Shown here in pieces: positions 50,575-59,502 of a stretch of 64,000 bases of DNA (positions are counted from its first letter, which is position 1; each line of letters begins with the position of its first letter). The stretch is from Mycobacterium sp. 852002-40037_SCH5390672. Its GTDB lineage: Bacteria; Actinomycetota; Actinomycetes; Mycobacteriales; Mycobacteriaceae. Made by a program: the position numbers and the translations under genes. The notes beneath the pieces are model-generated. The model ran no database searches. It saw only the letters and a list, made by a program, of their open reading frames with translations, and was not told where the DNA came from. The stretch lies in contig NZ_LZTA01000027.1 in NCBI RefSeq assembly GCF_001665875.1, positions 1 to 64,000 on the forward strand, written 5' to 3'.

Positions 50575-52267
50575 GGGCTCCCGCCTTTGACCCCTGTCCG
50601 GCAGTGGTATCGATCTTGCCGGCGGCCAACCGCTCGGCGAGCCGCGATGCCAGCGCCATGATGGTCAACGCGGGGTTCGCCGAGCCCTGTGTCGGGCACA
50701 CCGACCCGTCGGCGAGAAACAGGTTCGGCACGCCCCACACGCGTTGATCTGAGTCGACAACGGAGTTCTGCGGACTGGTGCCCATGCGGGCTCCACCGAT
50801 CAGGTGGGCGAAACGCTCGATGGTGAGCACGTCCTGTGCGTCGGCGGCCTGCAGGATGTCGCCGATCACCTTGGTGGAGTAGGCCATGTTGGCCTTGTCG
50901 TTGTCGCAGAGCGTGTAGTCGAACCGGGCCACCGGGATGCCGTACGGGTCCTTTTCGTCGGCCAGCGTCACGCGATTGTCCGGTAGTGGCAACAGCTCGT
51001 TGAGCACGCCGACGGTTGCCCAGTGGTTGTAGTCGCGCATGTACTCCCGCAACGCGCGGCCCCAGTGCCCGTCGGCCAGCACGTGTTCGGCCCAGCCGAT
51101 GGGCATCGGCGACACGGTCTGGATGGCGAATCCACGGGCAAAGCCACGGGAGAGGTCGGTCTCGTAGAACTGTTCGGAGGTCACCTCGGGGGGCGGCGCC
51201 TTGTACATCCGGACCTCTTCGGGCCACCGGCCCGCGGACTGGGTGGCGCCCTGCACCATCACGTAGCGCCCCACCTGATCGTCGTTGTTGCCCAACCCGT
51301 TCGGGAACCGTTCGCTGACCGAGTTCAACAGCAGGCGCGGTGTTTCGATCGAATACCCGGCGACGGCAACAACCTTGGCGCGTTGCAGTCGCTCCTTGCC
51401 GCCTATCTCGTCGTAGTAGACCACGCCGCGGGCCACGCCGTTCTCGTCGAGCTCGACCCGGGAGGCCATGCAGTTCGCGCGGATCTCCACGGCGTGGGCC
51501 AGTGCGTCGGGCAGGTGCGTGACGTACGGGCTGGCCTTGGCGTTGACCTTGCAGCCCTGCAGGCAGTAGCCGCGGTAAATGCAGTGCGGGCGGTTGCCGA
51601 AGGTGCCGTTGACGATCCCGACTGGCCCGACGCGCATCTCGATGCCGAGCTTGAGCGCGCCCCGCCAGATCTTCGCGGCGGCACCCGAAATAGGGTGTGG
51701 GGCAAAGGGATAGCGATGCGGATCGCCCCAGGGCCAGTTCTGGCCGGCCACCGGAAGCTCGAGTTCGACACGCTCGTAGTGGCGGCGAATGTCCTCGTAG
51801 CGGATCGGCCAGTCGGCCCCGATCCCGTCTCGGGTGTAGGTCTCGAAGTCGCTGGGATGGAACCGCGGGGTGTACCCGGCGTAGTGCACCATGGACCCGC
51901 CCACCCCGCGCCCGGAGTTGTTCTTGCCCAGCTCAATCGGGTCGTCGCCGCCGATGATGCGTTTCTGTGTCCAGTACAGCGCGTGGGAGCCGGCCTCGTC
52001 GGACACCCAGTCCTGATCCGGGTGCCAGAACGGGCCGGCCTCGAGGATCACCACCCGCCAGCCCTGACGTGCCAGCCGTTGCGCCAGCACCGACCCGCCG
52101 GCCCCGGCGCCGACCACAACCAGATCGACCTCGTCGTCGTCGGCATAGCGGCGCATGGTCTTCTCGCCGGGCAGGTCGCGCGTGTGCACGTCGAGCAGGA
52201 ACCGCGAATCGTTGTCCTTCGGTTCGACCGCTCCCTTGAACAGACCTCGCAAGAAGTCGCCCATCAC
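50567..52267 (-). CDS. GMC oxidoreductase, gluconate/glucose dehydrogenase large-subunit type
   Basis: 566 residues. The FAD-binding loop VDLVVVGAGAGGSVLAQRLA begins near residue 47. NNSGRGVGGSMVHYAG is the second flavin segment. The C-terminus has FAHLIGGARMGTSPQ (His) and PTQGSANPALTIMALASRLA (Asn), the GMC catalytic pair. It is the flavoprotein of membrane gluconate/sorbitol dehydrogenases, and the adjacent gene encodes the small subunit-3 type partner. There is no Tat or Sec signal, and no cytochrome c gene nearby, so electron transfer differs from the standard complex. It overlaps its upstream partner by 4 nt. Confidence 0.9.
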   Translation of the reverse strand: MMGDFLRGLFKGAVEPKDNDSRFLLDVHTRDLPGEKTMRRYADDDEVDLVVVGAGAGGSVLAQRLARQGWRVVILEAGPFWHPDQDWVSDEAGSHALYWTQKRIIGGDDPIELGKNNSGRGVGGSMVHYAGYTPRFHPSDFETYTRDGIGADWPIRYEDIRRHYERVELELPVAGQNWPWGDPHRYPFAPHPISGAAAKIWRGALKLGIEMRVGPVGIVNGTFGNRPHCIYRGYCLQGCKVNAKASPYVTHLPDALAHAVEIRANCMASRVELDENGVARGVVYYDEIGGKERLQRAKVVAVAGYSIETPRLLLNSVSERFPNGLGNNDDQVGRYVMVQGATQSAGRWPEEVRMYKAPPPEVTSEQFYETDLSRGFARGFAIQTVSPMPIGWAEHVLADGHWGRALREYMRDYNHWATVGVLNELLPLPDNRVTLADEKDPYGIPVARFDYTLCDNDKANMAYSTKVIGDILQAADAQDVLTIERFAHLIGGARMGTSPQNSVVDSDQRVWGVPNLFLADGSVCPTQGSANPALTIMALASRLAERLAAGKIDTTAGQGSKAGARG

Positions 52268-53010
52268 AACTCCCCGTTCTGCACGACTTGCACCGGATCC
52301 TCATCGGTGGCGCCGCGGGTCTCGTAGGGTTCGCGTGAGGCCGCCGGGCCGGTGGCGCCACCGAGGCGCATGAAACCGCGCGGGTAGGCCGGGCCGCCGA
52401 ACCCGATCTCGTTCCACGCCCACGGGTGGGAGTAGAAGCTTGCCAACGTCATTCGCATGCACACCGACCACGCGCGCTTGACGTTAAGGCTCTCCCACGC
52501 CCCGCCCTGCAGGTCTGCCTGCGAGAACCGGTCGATGATCGCTTCGCGGGTGGCCAGATCGGCGTCGGCGAATGAGGATTTGCCGTAGTGGGTCGAAGCC
52601 GTCTCGTCGAGCCCGCGCAAAACCAGTCGCCAGGTATCGCGGTCGTCGGGCATGTCGGCGTACTGGTAACCGTCGAAGTGCCCGTCGGCAAGCTTGGAGT
52701 CGACAGATTCGGCCACCGGCACTCGCGGTTCGACGTCTTGGGCGAGCACCGTGTCGCAGAACGCGCGCAGGCACGGTTCTTCTTCCGCGGTGAAAAACCG
52801 CAGCGGGCCCGGTGGTTCGAGCCGGGCCAGCACCACCTTCCTGGTGGCCTCGTCCCACTTGTCGGCGGTTTCCAGCACGTCGTAATCGGGATAGCGCCCG
52901 ATCATCTGCGGCGTGACGCCGCGGCGCTGCCTGGGCAACCAGGACGGGTGTGGCGGTTTGCCGTCGGGACGCAAGTTGGGCAGGTGGTCGGGGCGTGAGG
53001 TGTTGGCCAT
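52264..53010 (-). CDS. Gluconate 2-dehydrogenase subunit-3-like protein
   Basis: 248 residues. FFTAEEEPCLRAFCDTVLAQ and the following PVAESVDSKLADGHFDGYQY match the subunit-3 family, normally the Tat-exported chaperone or partner of the flavin subunit. Here no twin-arginine signal precedes it (N-terminus MANTSRPDHLPNLRPDGKPP). It is translationally coupled to the GMC gene (4-nt overlap) and 16 bp from the membrane-protein gene upstream. Confidence 0.85.
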   Translation of the reverse strand: MANTSRPDHLPNLRPDGKPPHPSWLPRQRRGVTPQMIGRYPDYDVLETADKWDEATRKVVLARLEPPGPLRFFTAEEEPCLRAFCDTVLAQDVEPRVPVAESVDSKLADGHFDGYQYADMPDDRDTWRLVLRGLDETASTHYGKSSFADADLATREAIIDRFSQADLQGGAWESLNVKRAWSVCMRMTLASFYSHPWAWNEIGFGGPAYPRGFMRLGGATGPAASREPYETRGATDEDPVQVVQNGEL

Positions 53011-53026
53011 CCGGAGTCCCAGCGCC

Positions 53027-53530
53027 CTAGTCCCGGAACCGCTCGCGGCGCAGGATCGACGCCAGTAGCCCCATCCCGCCGACCATGCACATCAACCCCG
53101 GCGCCGCGATCGGCGGCCCCATCGGCACGTTGTAGGAAGCGTTCTTCCACCCGCCCGGCTTGCGCGCGACCCCGCGCGCATGCAGGTATTCGCCCATCAG
53201 TCCGTTGGCGGTGTAGATGCCCGCGGTGATGGGCAGCCAGAGTTTGGCCCAGCGCCGCGAGAACACCCCACCGATTCCGGCGACGACCACCGGCGGGGTC
53301 ACGACGATGGGGCTCCACATCCATTTGTTGCCGAAGCTGGCCTTGTAGTGCTCGAAGTAGATTTCGGCCGTCGTGACCAGTGCCGCGATGGCCGTCAGCC
53401 CGGACAGCGAGCGTTCGAACCGGCCGTGCGCGACGTCGTACAAGGCTCGCTCGGCCAAGTGTTGGACCTCACCGAGTCCGTCGCCGGCGGTGCGGCCTTT
53501 TGACCGTCCGCCGTTGCCCAGCAACAACAT
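53027..53530 (-). CDS. Membrane protein heading the oxidoreductase cluster
   Basis: 167 residues from ATG 53530, preceded by AAAGGGA at 5 nt. The open frame continues to 53902 but that part is proline/arginine-rich non-coding-like sequence. Hydrophobic segments lie near 42-60, 73-92, 96-113 and 140-160. GHGRFERSLS-type and YFEHYKASFGNKWMW segments contain histidines and aromatics, but no haem CxxCH. First gene of the unit, so it may be the membrane anchor or quinone-facing partner of the dehydrogenase. No family is recognised. Confidence 0.75.
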   Translation of the reverse strand: MLLLGNGGRSKGRTAGDGLGEVQHLAERALYDVAHGRFERSLSGLTAIAALVTTAEIYFEHYKASFGNKWMWSPIVVTPPVVVAGIGGVFSRRWAKLWLPITAGIYTANGLMGEYLHARGVARKPGGWKNASYNVPMGPPIAAPGLMCMVGGMGLLASILRRERFRD

Positions 53531-54165
53531 TTGTGTCCCTTTCTCGCGCGCATTGACCCGGGCCCGGTGACTACCGGCCGGGGCTGGTTTGGGTGGTGGA
53601 GTGGTTGGCGGCCTTTCGCGCACCAAGGACGCCGTCGTTCGGTGACCGCAGAAATGCGGCGGTGATTTCGGTGGCGCGCTCGCCGAGTGAATCCGTCGTC
53701 GTCTCCATAAGCAACCTCGCCTTCGGGCTGGAAGGAAGCATGGCCTGGCGGGCTTCGGCCCCGGCACTGTCAACGCAGTAACGGTCGCCAAAACCGCCCA
53801 GAAAACTGGGAAGCGCCCAGCTGTGTCTTTCAACCGAGAAGGCCCCGACGATGCGTCGCGACCGAAGCGCAACGGCTGTGTACCCGGCGTCCTGCTGCGC
53901 AAACGGGATGGCAGCCGGTTCTCAGCGTGCCTTCAGGAGGGCAGGTCGCGACGGAATCGGTGGGTTTTACGACAGCCGGCGGATCATGATGGGCTGGAAT
54001 CCAGGGCGCGCAACCGCGTGAGCGTGCGGTTGCGCACCCGGGTGAACCGTCACGGGGCTCAGCCCGGCGAACCGGGTCATCGGCACCCGATTCGGGGGAA
54101 CCACCGCCCTTCTAGCTGCCCTGATGTGCCATGATGTCCAAGCTGTCAAGACTCAGGGAGCAGCA
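53531..54165. other. 635-bp divergent intergenic region with a strong hairpin
   Basis: It separates two head-to-head transcription units and holds no convincing gene. It contains a perfect 10-bp-arm inverted repeat, GCGCAACCGC (54008-54017) and GCGGTTGCGC (54026-54035), with an 8-nt loop. It also has a smaller CCCAG-AAAA-CTGGG hairpin (53797-53810). Short open frames here have no coding character. Promoters for both directions must lie in it, but I could not identify them confidently. Confidence 0.6.
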
Positions 54166-57162
54166 GTGGATCTCAATATTTCGATGGTCACCCGACCGGT
54201 CGAGCGGCTGATCGCCACGGCGCAGAACGGGCTGGAGGTCTTGCGACTGGGGGGCTTGGAAACCGGTAGCGTCCCGTCGCCGTCCCAGATCGTCGAGAGC
54301 GTGCCGATGTACAAGCTCCGGCGGTATTTCCCGCCGGACAGCCGGCACGGCCAGTCGCCCGCCGGGCCGCCGGTGCTGATGGTGCACCCGATGATGATGT
54401 CGGCGGATATGTGGGACGTGACGCGCGAGGAAGGCGCGGTGGGGATCCTGCACGCGCACGGCCTTGATTGCTGGGTCATCGACTTCGGCGAACCCGACAA
54501 GGTCGAAGGCGGCATGCGGCGCACCCTGGCCGACCACATCGTCGCGCTGGGTGAGGCCATCGACACCGTCAAGGACGTGACCGGCAGCGACGTGCACCTG
54601 GTCGGATATTCGCAGGGCGGGATGTGGTGCTACCAGGTTGCCGCCTACCGCCGGTCGAAAAGCCTGGCCAGCATCGTCACCTTCGGTTCGCCGGTGGACA
54701 CGCTGGCCGCGTTGCCCATGGGCATCCCGGCAAACTTCGCGGCGCCGGCCGCCAATTTCATGGCCGACCACGTGTTCAGCCGGCTGGCCATCCCCAGCTG
54801 GATGGCGCGCACCGGATTTCAGATGCTCGACCCGCTCAAGACCGCGAAGGCGCGGATGGACTTTTTGCGCCAGCTGCACGACCGCGAGGCGCTACTGCCG
54901 CGCGAGCAGCAGCGCCGGTTCCTCGAGCGCGAAGGCTGGATCGCGTGGTCGGGCCCGGCGATCTCCGAGCTGCTCAAGCAATTCATCGCGCACAACCGGA
55001 TGATGACCGGCGGCTTCGCCGTCAACGGCCAGATGGTGACGCTGACCGACATCACCTGTCCCGTGCTGGCCTTCGTCGGCGAGGTGGACGACATCGGCCA
55101 GCCCGCCTCGGTGCGCGGCATCCGGCGGGCGGCACCGGATGCCGAAGTCTACGAATACACCATTCGCACAGGGCATTTCGGCTTGGTCGTCGGATCGAAG
55201 GCGGCACAACAGAGTTGGCCGACGGTCGCCGAATGGGTGAAGTGGCTGTCCACCGGAGGCGACAAACCCACCAGCATCGACCCGATGGCCGACCAGCCCG
55301 CGGAACACACCGACAGCGGGGTGGCGCTCAGCTCCCGGATCGCGCACGGCCTGGGGGAAGCCTCCGAGGCGGCGCTGGGAATAGCGCGCGGCGCGGCCAA
55401 CACCGTCGTCGCCGCCAACAAGTCCGTGCGCACCCTGGCCGTCGAGACAGCCCGCACCCTGCCACGCCTGGTCCGGCTGGGCCAGATCAACGACCACACC
55501 CGGATCTCGCTGGGCCGCATCATCGAAGAACAGGCCCACGACGCCCCGCAGGGCGAATTCCTCCTGTTCGACGGCCGCGTGCACACCTACGAGGCGGTGA
55601 ACCGGCGCGTCAACAACGTCGTTCGCGGCCTGATCGACGTCGGGGTGCGCCAGGGTGACCGGGTCGGTGTGTTGATGGAGACCCGGCCCAGCGCGCTCGT
55701 GGCCATCGCCGCCCTGTCCCGGCTGGGCGCCACCGCGGTGGTGATGCGGCCCGACGCCGATCTGGCCGCGTCGGTGCGCCTCGGGGGAGTGACCGAACTG
55801 TTGACCGACCCCACCAACCTCGAGGCGGTGCTGGGCTCCGACCGCCAAGGGCTGCGCCAGGTGCTGGTGCTCGGTGGCGGGGAGTCGCGGGATCTGCACC
55901 TGCCCGAGGACTCCTTGGAGCAGCCCCAAGTGATCGACATGGAGAAAATCGACCCGGACGCCGTCGAGCTGCCCGGCTGGTATCGGCCCAACCCGGGACT
56001 GGCCCGGGATCTGGCGTTCATCGCGTTCAGCGCGGCGGGCGGCGAGCTGGTGGCCAGGCAGATCACCAACTACCGCTGGGCGGTATCGGCCTTCGGTACC
56101 GCCTCGACGGCGGCGCTGGACCGTCGCGACACCGTCTACTGCCTGACGCCGCTACACCATGAGTCGGCGCTGCTGGTCAGCCTGGGCGGCGCGGTGGTCG
56201 GCGGCACCCGCATCGCGCTGTCGCGCGGCCTGGACCGGGACCGATTCGTCCAGGAGGTGCGGCAATACGGCGTCACCGTGGTGTCTTACACGTGGGCCAT
56301 GCTGCGCGAGATCGTCGACGATCCCGCGTTCGTGCTGCAGGGCAATCACCCGGTGCGGCTGTTCATCGGTTCGGGCATGCCGACCGGACTGTGGGGGCGC
56401 GTCGTCGACGCGTTCACGCCCGCCCACGTCGTCGAGTTCTTCGCCACCACCGACGGGCAGGCCGTATTGGCCAACGTGTCGGGCGCCAAGGTCGGCAGCA
56501 AGGGCCGCCCCCTGCCGGGTGCCGGGCACATCGAGCTGGGTGCCTACGACGCCGAGCACGACCTGATCCTGGAGAACGAGCGTGGCTTCGTGCAGATCGC
56601 CGAACCCAAACAGGTGGGGGTCCTGCTCGCCGCCTCCAACGGCCCGATCGATCCGAACGCCTCGGTCAAACGCGGGGTCTTCGCCGCCGGTGACACCTGG
56701 ATATCGACCGAATACCTGTTTTACCGCGACGACGACGGCGACTACTGGTTGGCAGGCCGGCGCGGCTCGGTGGTCCACACCGAGCGCGGCCTCGTCTATC
56801 CCGAGCCGGTCACCGAGGCATTGGGATGCATCACCGGTGTCGACCTCGCGGTGACCTACAACGTGCCGGTGGGTGACCACGAGATAGCGGTGTCGGTGGT
56901 GACGCTGTTGCCGGGAGCCTCGATCACCCCGGCGGACCTGACCGAAGCGTTCGCCAAGATCCCGATCGGCCTGGGGCCCGACATCGTGTGCGTCGCGCCG
57001 GAGATGAATCTGAGCGCGACGTACCGCCCCACCGTCAGTGCCCTGCGTGCGGCCGGCATCCCGAAGCCGGGACGCCATGTCTGGTATTTCGATGTGGCGG
57101 CCGACCAATACCGGCGGCTGACCGTCGGGGCCCGAACCGAGCTGACCGGGGCGCAGTCATGA
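54166..57162 (+). CDS. Fused alpha/beta-hydrolase (lipase) and AMP-ligase-like protein (Rv1683 type)
   Basis: 998 residues from GTG 54166, with GGGAG 5 nt upstream; the frame opens at 54124. Residues about 1-370 are an alpha/beta-hydrolase related to PHA synthase: VLMVHPMMMSADMWD, nucleophile S149 in LVGYSQGGMWCYQ, and a probable histidine in TGHFGLV. Residues about 450-998 are an acyl-CoA-synthetase-like adenylation fold. The ATP-loop is degenerate (IAFSAAGGELVARQI instead of TSGTTGxPK), and the C-terminal catalytic lysine motif is not seen, so ligase activity is doubtful. The M. tuberculosis homologue has been implicated in triacylglycerol turnover at lipid inclusions. The stop overlaps the next gene by 4 nt. 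Confidence 0.9.
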   Translation: MDLNISMVTRPVERLIATAQNGLEVLRLGGLETGSVPSPSQIVESVPMYKLRRYFPPDSRHGQSPAGPPVLMVHPMMMSADMWDVTREEGAVGILHAHGLDCWVIDFGEPDKVEGGMRRTLADHIVALGEAIDTVKDVTGSDVHLVGYSQGGMWCYQVAAYRRSKSLASIVTFGSPVDTLAALPMGIPANFAAPAANFMADHVFSRLAIPSWMARTGFQMLDPLKTAKARMDFLRQLHDREALLPREQQRRFLEREGWIAWSGPAISELLKQFIAHNRMMTGGFAVNGQMVTLTDITCPVLAFVGEVDDIGQPASVRGIRRAAPDAEVYEYTIRTGHFGLVVGSKAAQQSWPTVAEWVKWLSTGGDKPTSIDPMADQPAEHTDSGVALSSRIAHGLGEASEAALGIARGAANTVVAANKSVRTLAVETARTLPRLVRLGQINDHTRISLGRIIEEQAHDAPQGEFLLFDGRVHTYEAVNRRVNNVVRGLIDVGVRQGDRVGVLMETRPSALVAIAALSRLGATAVVMRPDADLAASVRLGGVTELLTDPTNLEAVLGSDRQGLRQVLVLGGGESRDLHLPEDSLEQPQVIDMEKIDPDAVELPGWYRPNPGLARDLAFIAFSAAGGELVARQITNYRWAVSAFGTASTAALDRRDTVYCLTPLHHESALLVSLGGAVVGGTRIALSRGLDRDRFVQEVRQYGVTVVSYTWAMLREIVDDPAFVLQGNHPVRLFIGSGMPTGLWGRVVDAFTPAHVVEFFATTDGQAVLANVSGAKVGSKGRPLPGAGHIELGAYDAEHDLILENERGFVQIAEPKQVGVLLAASNGPIDPNASVKRGVFAAGDTWISTEYLFYRDDDGDYWLAGRRGSVVHTERGLVYPEPVTEALGCITGVDLAVTYNVPVGDHEIAVSVVTLLPGASITPADLTEAFAKIPIGLGPDIVCVAPEMNLSATYRPTVSALRAAGIPKPGRHVWYFDVAADQYRRLTVGARTELTGAQS

Positions 57163-57374
57163 TCGACGATGCACTGCTGAACATCCTGGTGTGCCCGGAC
57201 GACCGGGGCCCGCTGGTGTTGGTGGGGGACGAACTGCTCTACAACCCGCGGCTGCGGCGTGCGTACCGCATCGAGGACGGCATCCCGGTGCTGCTCATCG
57301 ACGAGGCCCGCGACGTCGGCGACGACGAACACGCCCGGCTCATGGCACAAGGCCGTTCGGCAGATCCCCGGTGA
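57159..57374 (+). CDS. Trm112/YcaR-like small protein
   Basis: 71 residues from the ATG overlapping the previous stop. LNILVCPDDRGPLVLVGDEL and AYRIEDGIPVLLIDEAR match the Trm112/UPF0434 fold, a small zinc-ribbon-like partner of methyltransferases. Only one cysteine remains (VCPDD), so zinc binding is unlikely. Its 3' end overlaps the convergent TetR gene by 35 bp. Same place as Rv1684 in M. tuberculosis. Confidence 0.85.
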   Translation: MIDDALLNILVCPDDRGPLVLVGDELLYNPRLRRAYRIEDGIPVLLIDEARDVGDDEHARLMAQGRSADPR

Positions 57375-57960
57375 GGTAGCGCTGCAGGTTAGGCGCGATG
57401 GTCTGCGCGATCTGCTCGGGCGGCAGCGATGCGAAGGGCTCCAACTGCAGGATGTAGCGTGCCATCACCACGCCGACGAGTTGTGACGCGACGAATTGGA
57501 TGCGGATGGTTCCGCTTCCCGGTGGATTGTCCACGCGGGTACCCACTTCGACGGCGATGATGTCCTGGATGAACGCGCGGAACAGGTTCACCTCCTCGCC
57601 GGACAGGATGGAGCGCAGCGTGGCGATGAAGGCCGCACCGACCTCGGAGTCCCAGAGCGGCAACAACATTGATGGCAACTGGTAGCCGAGTTCCTCGACG
57701 GGCACCTCGCGCAGTGGGCCGATGACCTGCATCGGGTCGATCGGAATGTGCACGGCGGCGGCGAACAGTTTCTCCTTGGTGCCGAAGTAGTGATGCACCA
57801 GCGCCGAATCGACCCCGGCCGCCGACGCCACCGCGCGTATCGAGGTGTTTCGAATGCCCTTGCGGGCGAAGAGATCTCGTGCGCTGGCCAAGATGCGATT
57901 GCGGCTGTCGGAGACTCCGGCCGGTCGCCCCCGGCGGCGGCCGGCGCTGGTGGCCGTCAC
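57340..57960 (-). CDS. TetR-family regulator of the adjacent ABC exporter (Rv1685c type)
   Basis: 206 residues, GTG start at 57960. HTH region: SIRAVASAAGVDSALVHHYF, then GTKEKLFAAAV. The C-terminal domain of about 150 residues is the ligand pocket and dimer interface. It lies 25 bp downstream of the ABC permease in the order ATPase, permease, TetR, so one promoter (59500 region) would serve all three and autoregulation would act there. The paired TCATC-N4-GATGA sites at 59479-59509 are the obvious operator candidate. Inducer unknown. Confidence 0.92.
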   Translation of the reverse strand: MTATSAGRRRGRPAGVSDSRNRILASARDLFARKGIRNTSIRAVASAAGVDSALVHHYFGTKEKLFAAAVHIPIDPMQVIGPLREVPVEELGYQLPSMLLPLWDSEVGAAFIATLRSILSGEEVNLFRAFIQDIIAVEVGTRVDNPPGSGTIRIQFVASQLVGVVMARYILQLEPFASLPPEQIAQTIAPNLQRYLTGDLPNGLVP

Positions 57961-57985
57961 TAGGACCCTCCGTGGCGACCCACCA

Positions 57986-58741
57986 CTACGGCGTCCGCCG
58001 CCGCAGCGTCGCCGCGGCCAGACACAGCGCCGCCAGGGCGAAGCCCAGCACCACGACGATGTCGCGCACCGCGATGAACGTCAGTTCGGGGTGCGCACCC
58101 ACCTGTTGCAAGGCCTCCAGCGCGTAGCTGGCCGGCAGCACATTGCTGATCCATTGCAGCCAGTGTGGCATCAGCGCGCGCGGCACGATGATGCCGGCCA
58201 GCAACAGCTGCGGCACCATCACCAGCGGGATGAACTGCACGGCCTGAAATTCGGTGCGGGCGAACGCGCTACACAGCAGGCCCAACCCGACTCCCAGCAC
58301 GGCGTTGACGATCGCGATGACGAACACCCACATCGGGCTTCCCGCTGTGTCGAAACCCAGCAGCCAGAACGACACAACGCACGCCAAAATCGCTTGCGCC
58401 GCAGCGGCGATGGAGAAGGCGGTGCCGTAGGCGATCAGCAGATCCAGGCGGCGCAGCGGCGTGGTCAGAATGCGCTCCAGCGTCCCGGAGGCCCGTTCGC
58501 GCTGCATGGTGATCGCCGTGATGATGAACATCACGAACAGCGGGAACAGGCCCAGCAGAATCAGGCAGGCATTGTTGAACGGGGTCGGTCCGCCCGGGCG
58601 GTGCGGGGCATTCTGGAACATGAAGTACATCAGGCTGATCACCAGGACCGGCACCAACAGGATCATCGCGACGCTGCGGCGATCGCCGACCAACTGACGC
58701 AGGATTCGCGTCGTGGTCGCGGTGTAGCCGCGCAGGGTCAG
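57986..58741 (-). CDS. ABC-2 type exporter permease (Rv1686c type)
   Basis: About 251 residues with six hydrophobic segments (MILLVPVLVISLMYFMF, then ILLGLFPLFVMFIITAITM and others). The conserved cytosolic ERASGTLERILTTPL loop is the coupling element of ABC-2 permeases of the drug/daunorubicin type. The start is unclear. The conserved amphipathic N-terminus (RGYTATTTRILRQLVGDRRS) precedes the first ATG (58666), so translation must begin upstream, most simply at CTG 58741, which overlaps the ATPase stop as CTGA. It works with the ATPase at 58738-59502. Confidence 0.85.
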   Translation of the reverse strand: MTLRGYTATTTRILRQLVGDRRSVAMILLVPVLVISLMYFMFQNAPHRPGGPTPFNNACLILLGLFPLFVMFIITAITMQRERASGTLERILTTPLRRLDLLIAYGTAFSIAAAAQAILACVVSFWLLGFDTAGSPMWVFVIAIVNAVLGVGLGLLCSAFARTEFQAVQFIPLVMVPQLLLAGIIVPRALMPHWLQWISNVLPASYALEALQQVGAHPELTFIAVRDIVVVLGFALAALCLAAATLRRRTP

Positions 58742-59502
58742 CCCGCTTCGCGCATGGTGCTGCGCTTGATGATGGACAGAAACGCTTCCTCCAGTGACGT
58801 GCATCCGGTGTCCTCTCTCAGTTGGGTCGGGGTGGTGTGGGCGACCAACCGGCCGTCGCGCATCAGCAGCAGGTCGCCGCAATGGTCGGCTTCGTCCATC
58901 ACATGGCTGGAGACCAGCAGCGTGGTCCCGGCGCGGGCCAGCTCGGTGAACTGCTCCCAGAGGTCCGCGCGCAGCACGGGGTCCAGACCCACCGTGGGCT
59001 CGTCGAGCACCAGCAGCTCGGGTTGGCAGACCAGCGCGCACGCCAGCGACACCCGGGTTCGCTGACCACCGGAGAGGTTGCCGCACAGGGCTGTTCGGTG
59101 ATCGGTGAGTCCGACCCGGTCGATGGCGGCGTCGGCGGCCTGGGCGTCGAACCCGTACAGCGCCGCGAAATAGCGAACGTTGTCCACGACGCGCAGGTCG
59201 TTATAGATGGTCGGGTCTTGCGGCAGGTAGCCGACGCGGTGGCGCAGTTCGGCGCTGCCCGCTTCTTGGCCGAGCACGGTCACGGTGCCCTTGGACAGGA
59301 TCTGGGTGCCGACGATGCAGCGGATCAGTGTGGTCTTGCCGCAGCCGGACGGCCCGAGCAGGCCGGTGATGCTGCCCTGACCGATCTGCACCGAGAAGTC
59401 GTGCAGCGCCGGGCGTTTGCCGCGCACGACGCGCAGGTGATCGATGCGAACCGCCGGTTCCGCGTTGCCGGGAATTAATTCATCACGGGATGAACTCATC
59501 AT
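58738..59502 (-). CDS. ABC exporter ATP-binding protein (Rv1687c type)
   Basis: 254 residues. Walker A GPSGCGKTTLIRCIV, Q-loop YLPQDPTIYNDL, signature LSGGQRTRVSLACAL, Walker B LLVLDEPTVGLDP and H-loop SSHVMDEADH are complete. The longest frame starts with TTG at 59538, but those bases are the -35 TTGACA. ATG at 59502 coincides with the predicted transcription start, implying a leaderless mRNA. Partner of the ABC-2 permease. The substrate is unknown but probably a lipid or drug. Confidence 0.93.
   Translation of the reverse strand: MMSSSRDELIPGNAEPAVRIDHLRVVRGKRPALHDFSVQIGQGSITGLLGPSGCGKTTLIRCIVGTQILSKGTVTVLGQEAGSAELRHRVGYLPQDPTIYNDLRVVDNVRYFAALYGFDAQAADAAIDRVGLTDHRTALCGNLSGGQRTRVSLACALVCQPELLVLDEPTVGLDPVLRADLWEQFTELARAGTTLLVSSHVMDEADHCGDLLLMRDGRLVAHTTPTQLREDTGCTSLEEAFLSIIKRSTMREAG

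Noticed and set aside
54060..54107. GGCGAACC and GGGGGAACCA blocks resembling a c-di-AMP (ydaO) riboswitch
   Set aside because: The conserved blocks are in the wrong order for ydaO, the downstream GUCAGCUAACC segment is missing, and no complete fold could be drawn.
53967..54149. 60-codon minus-strand frame in the divergent spacer
   Set aside because: No ribosome site, no recognised family, and composition like random high-GC sequence. It also crosses the strong hairpin.
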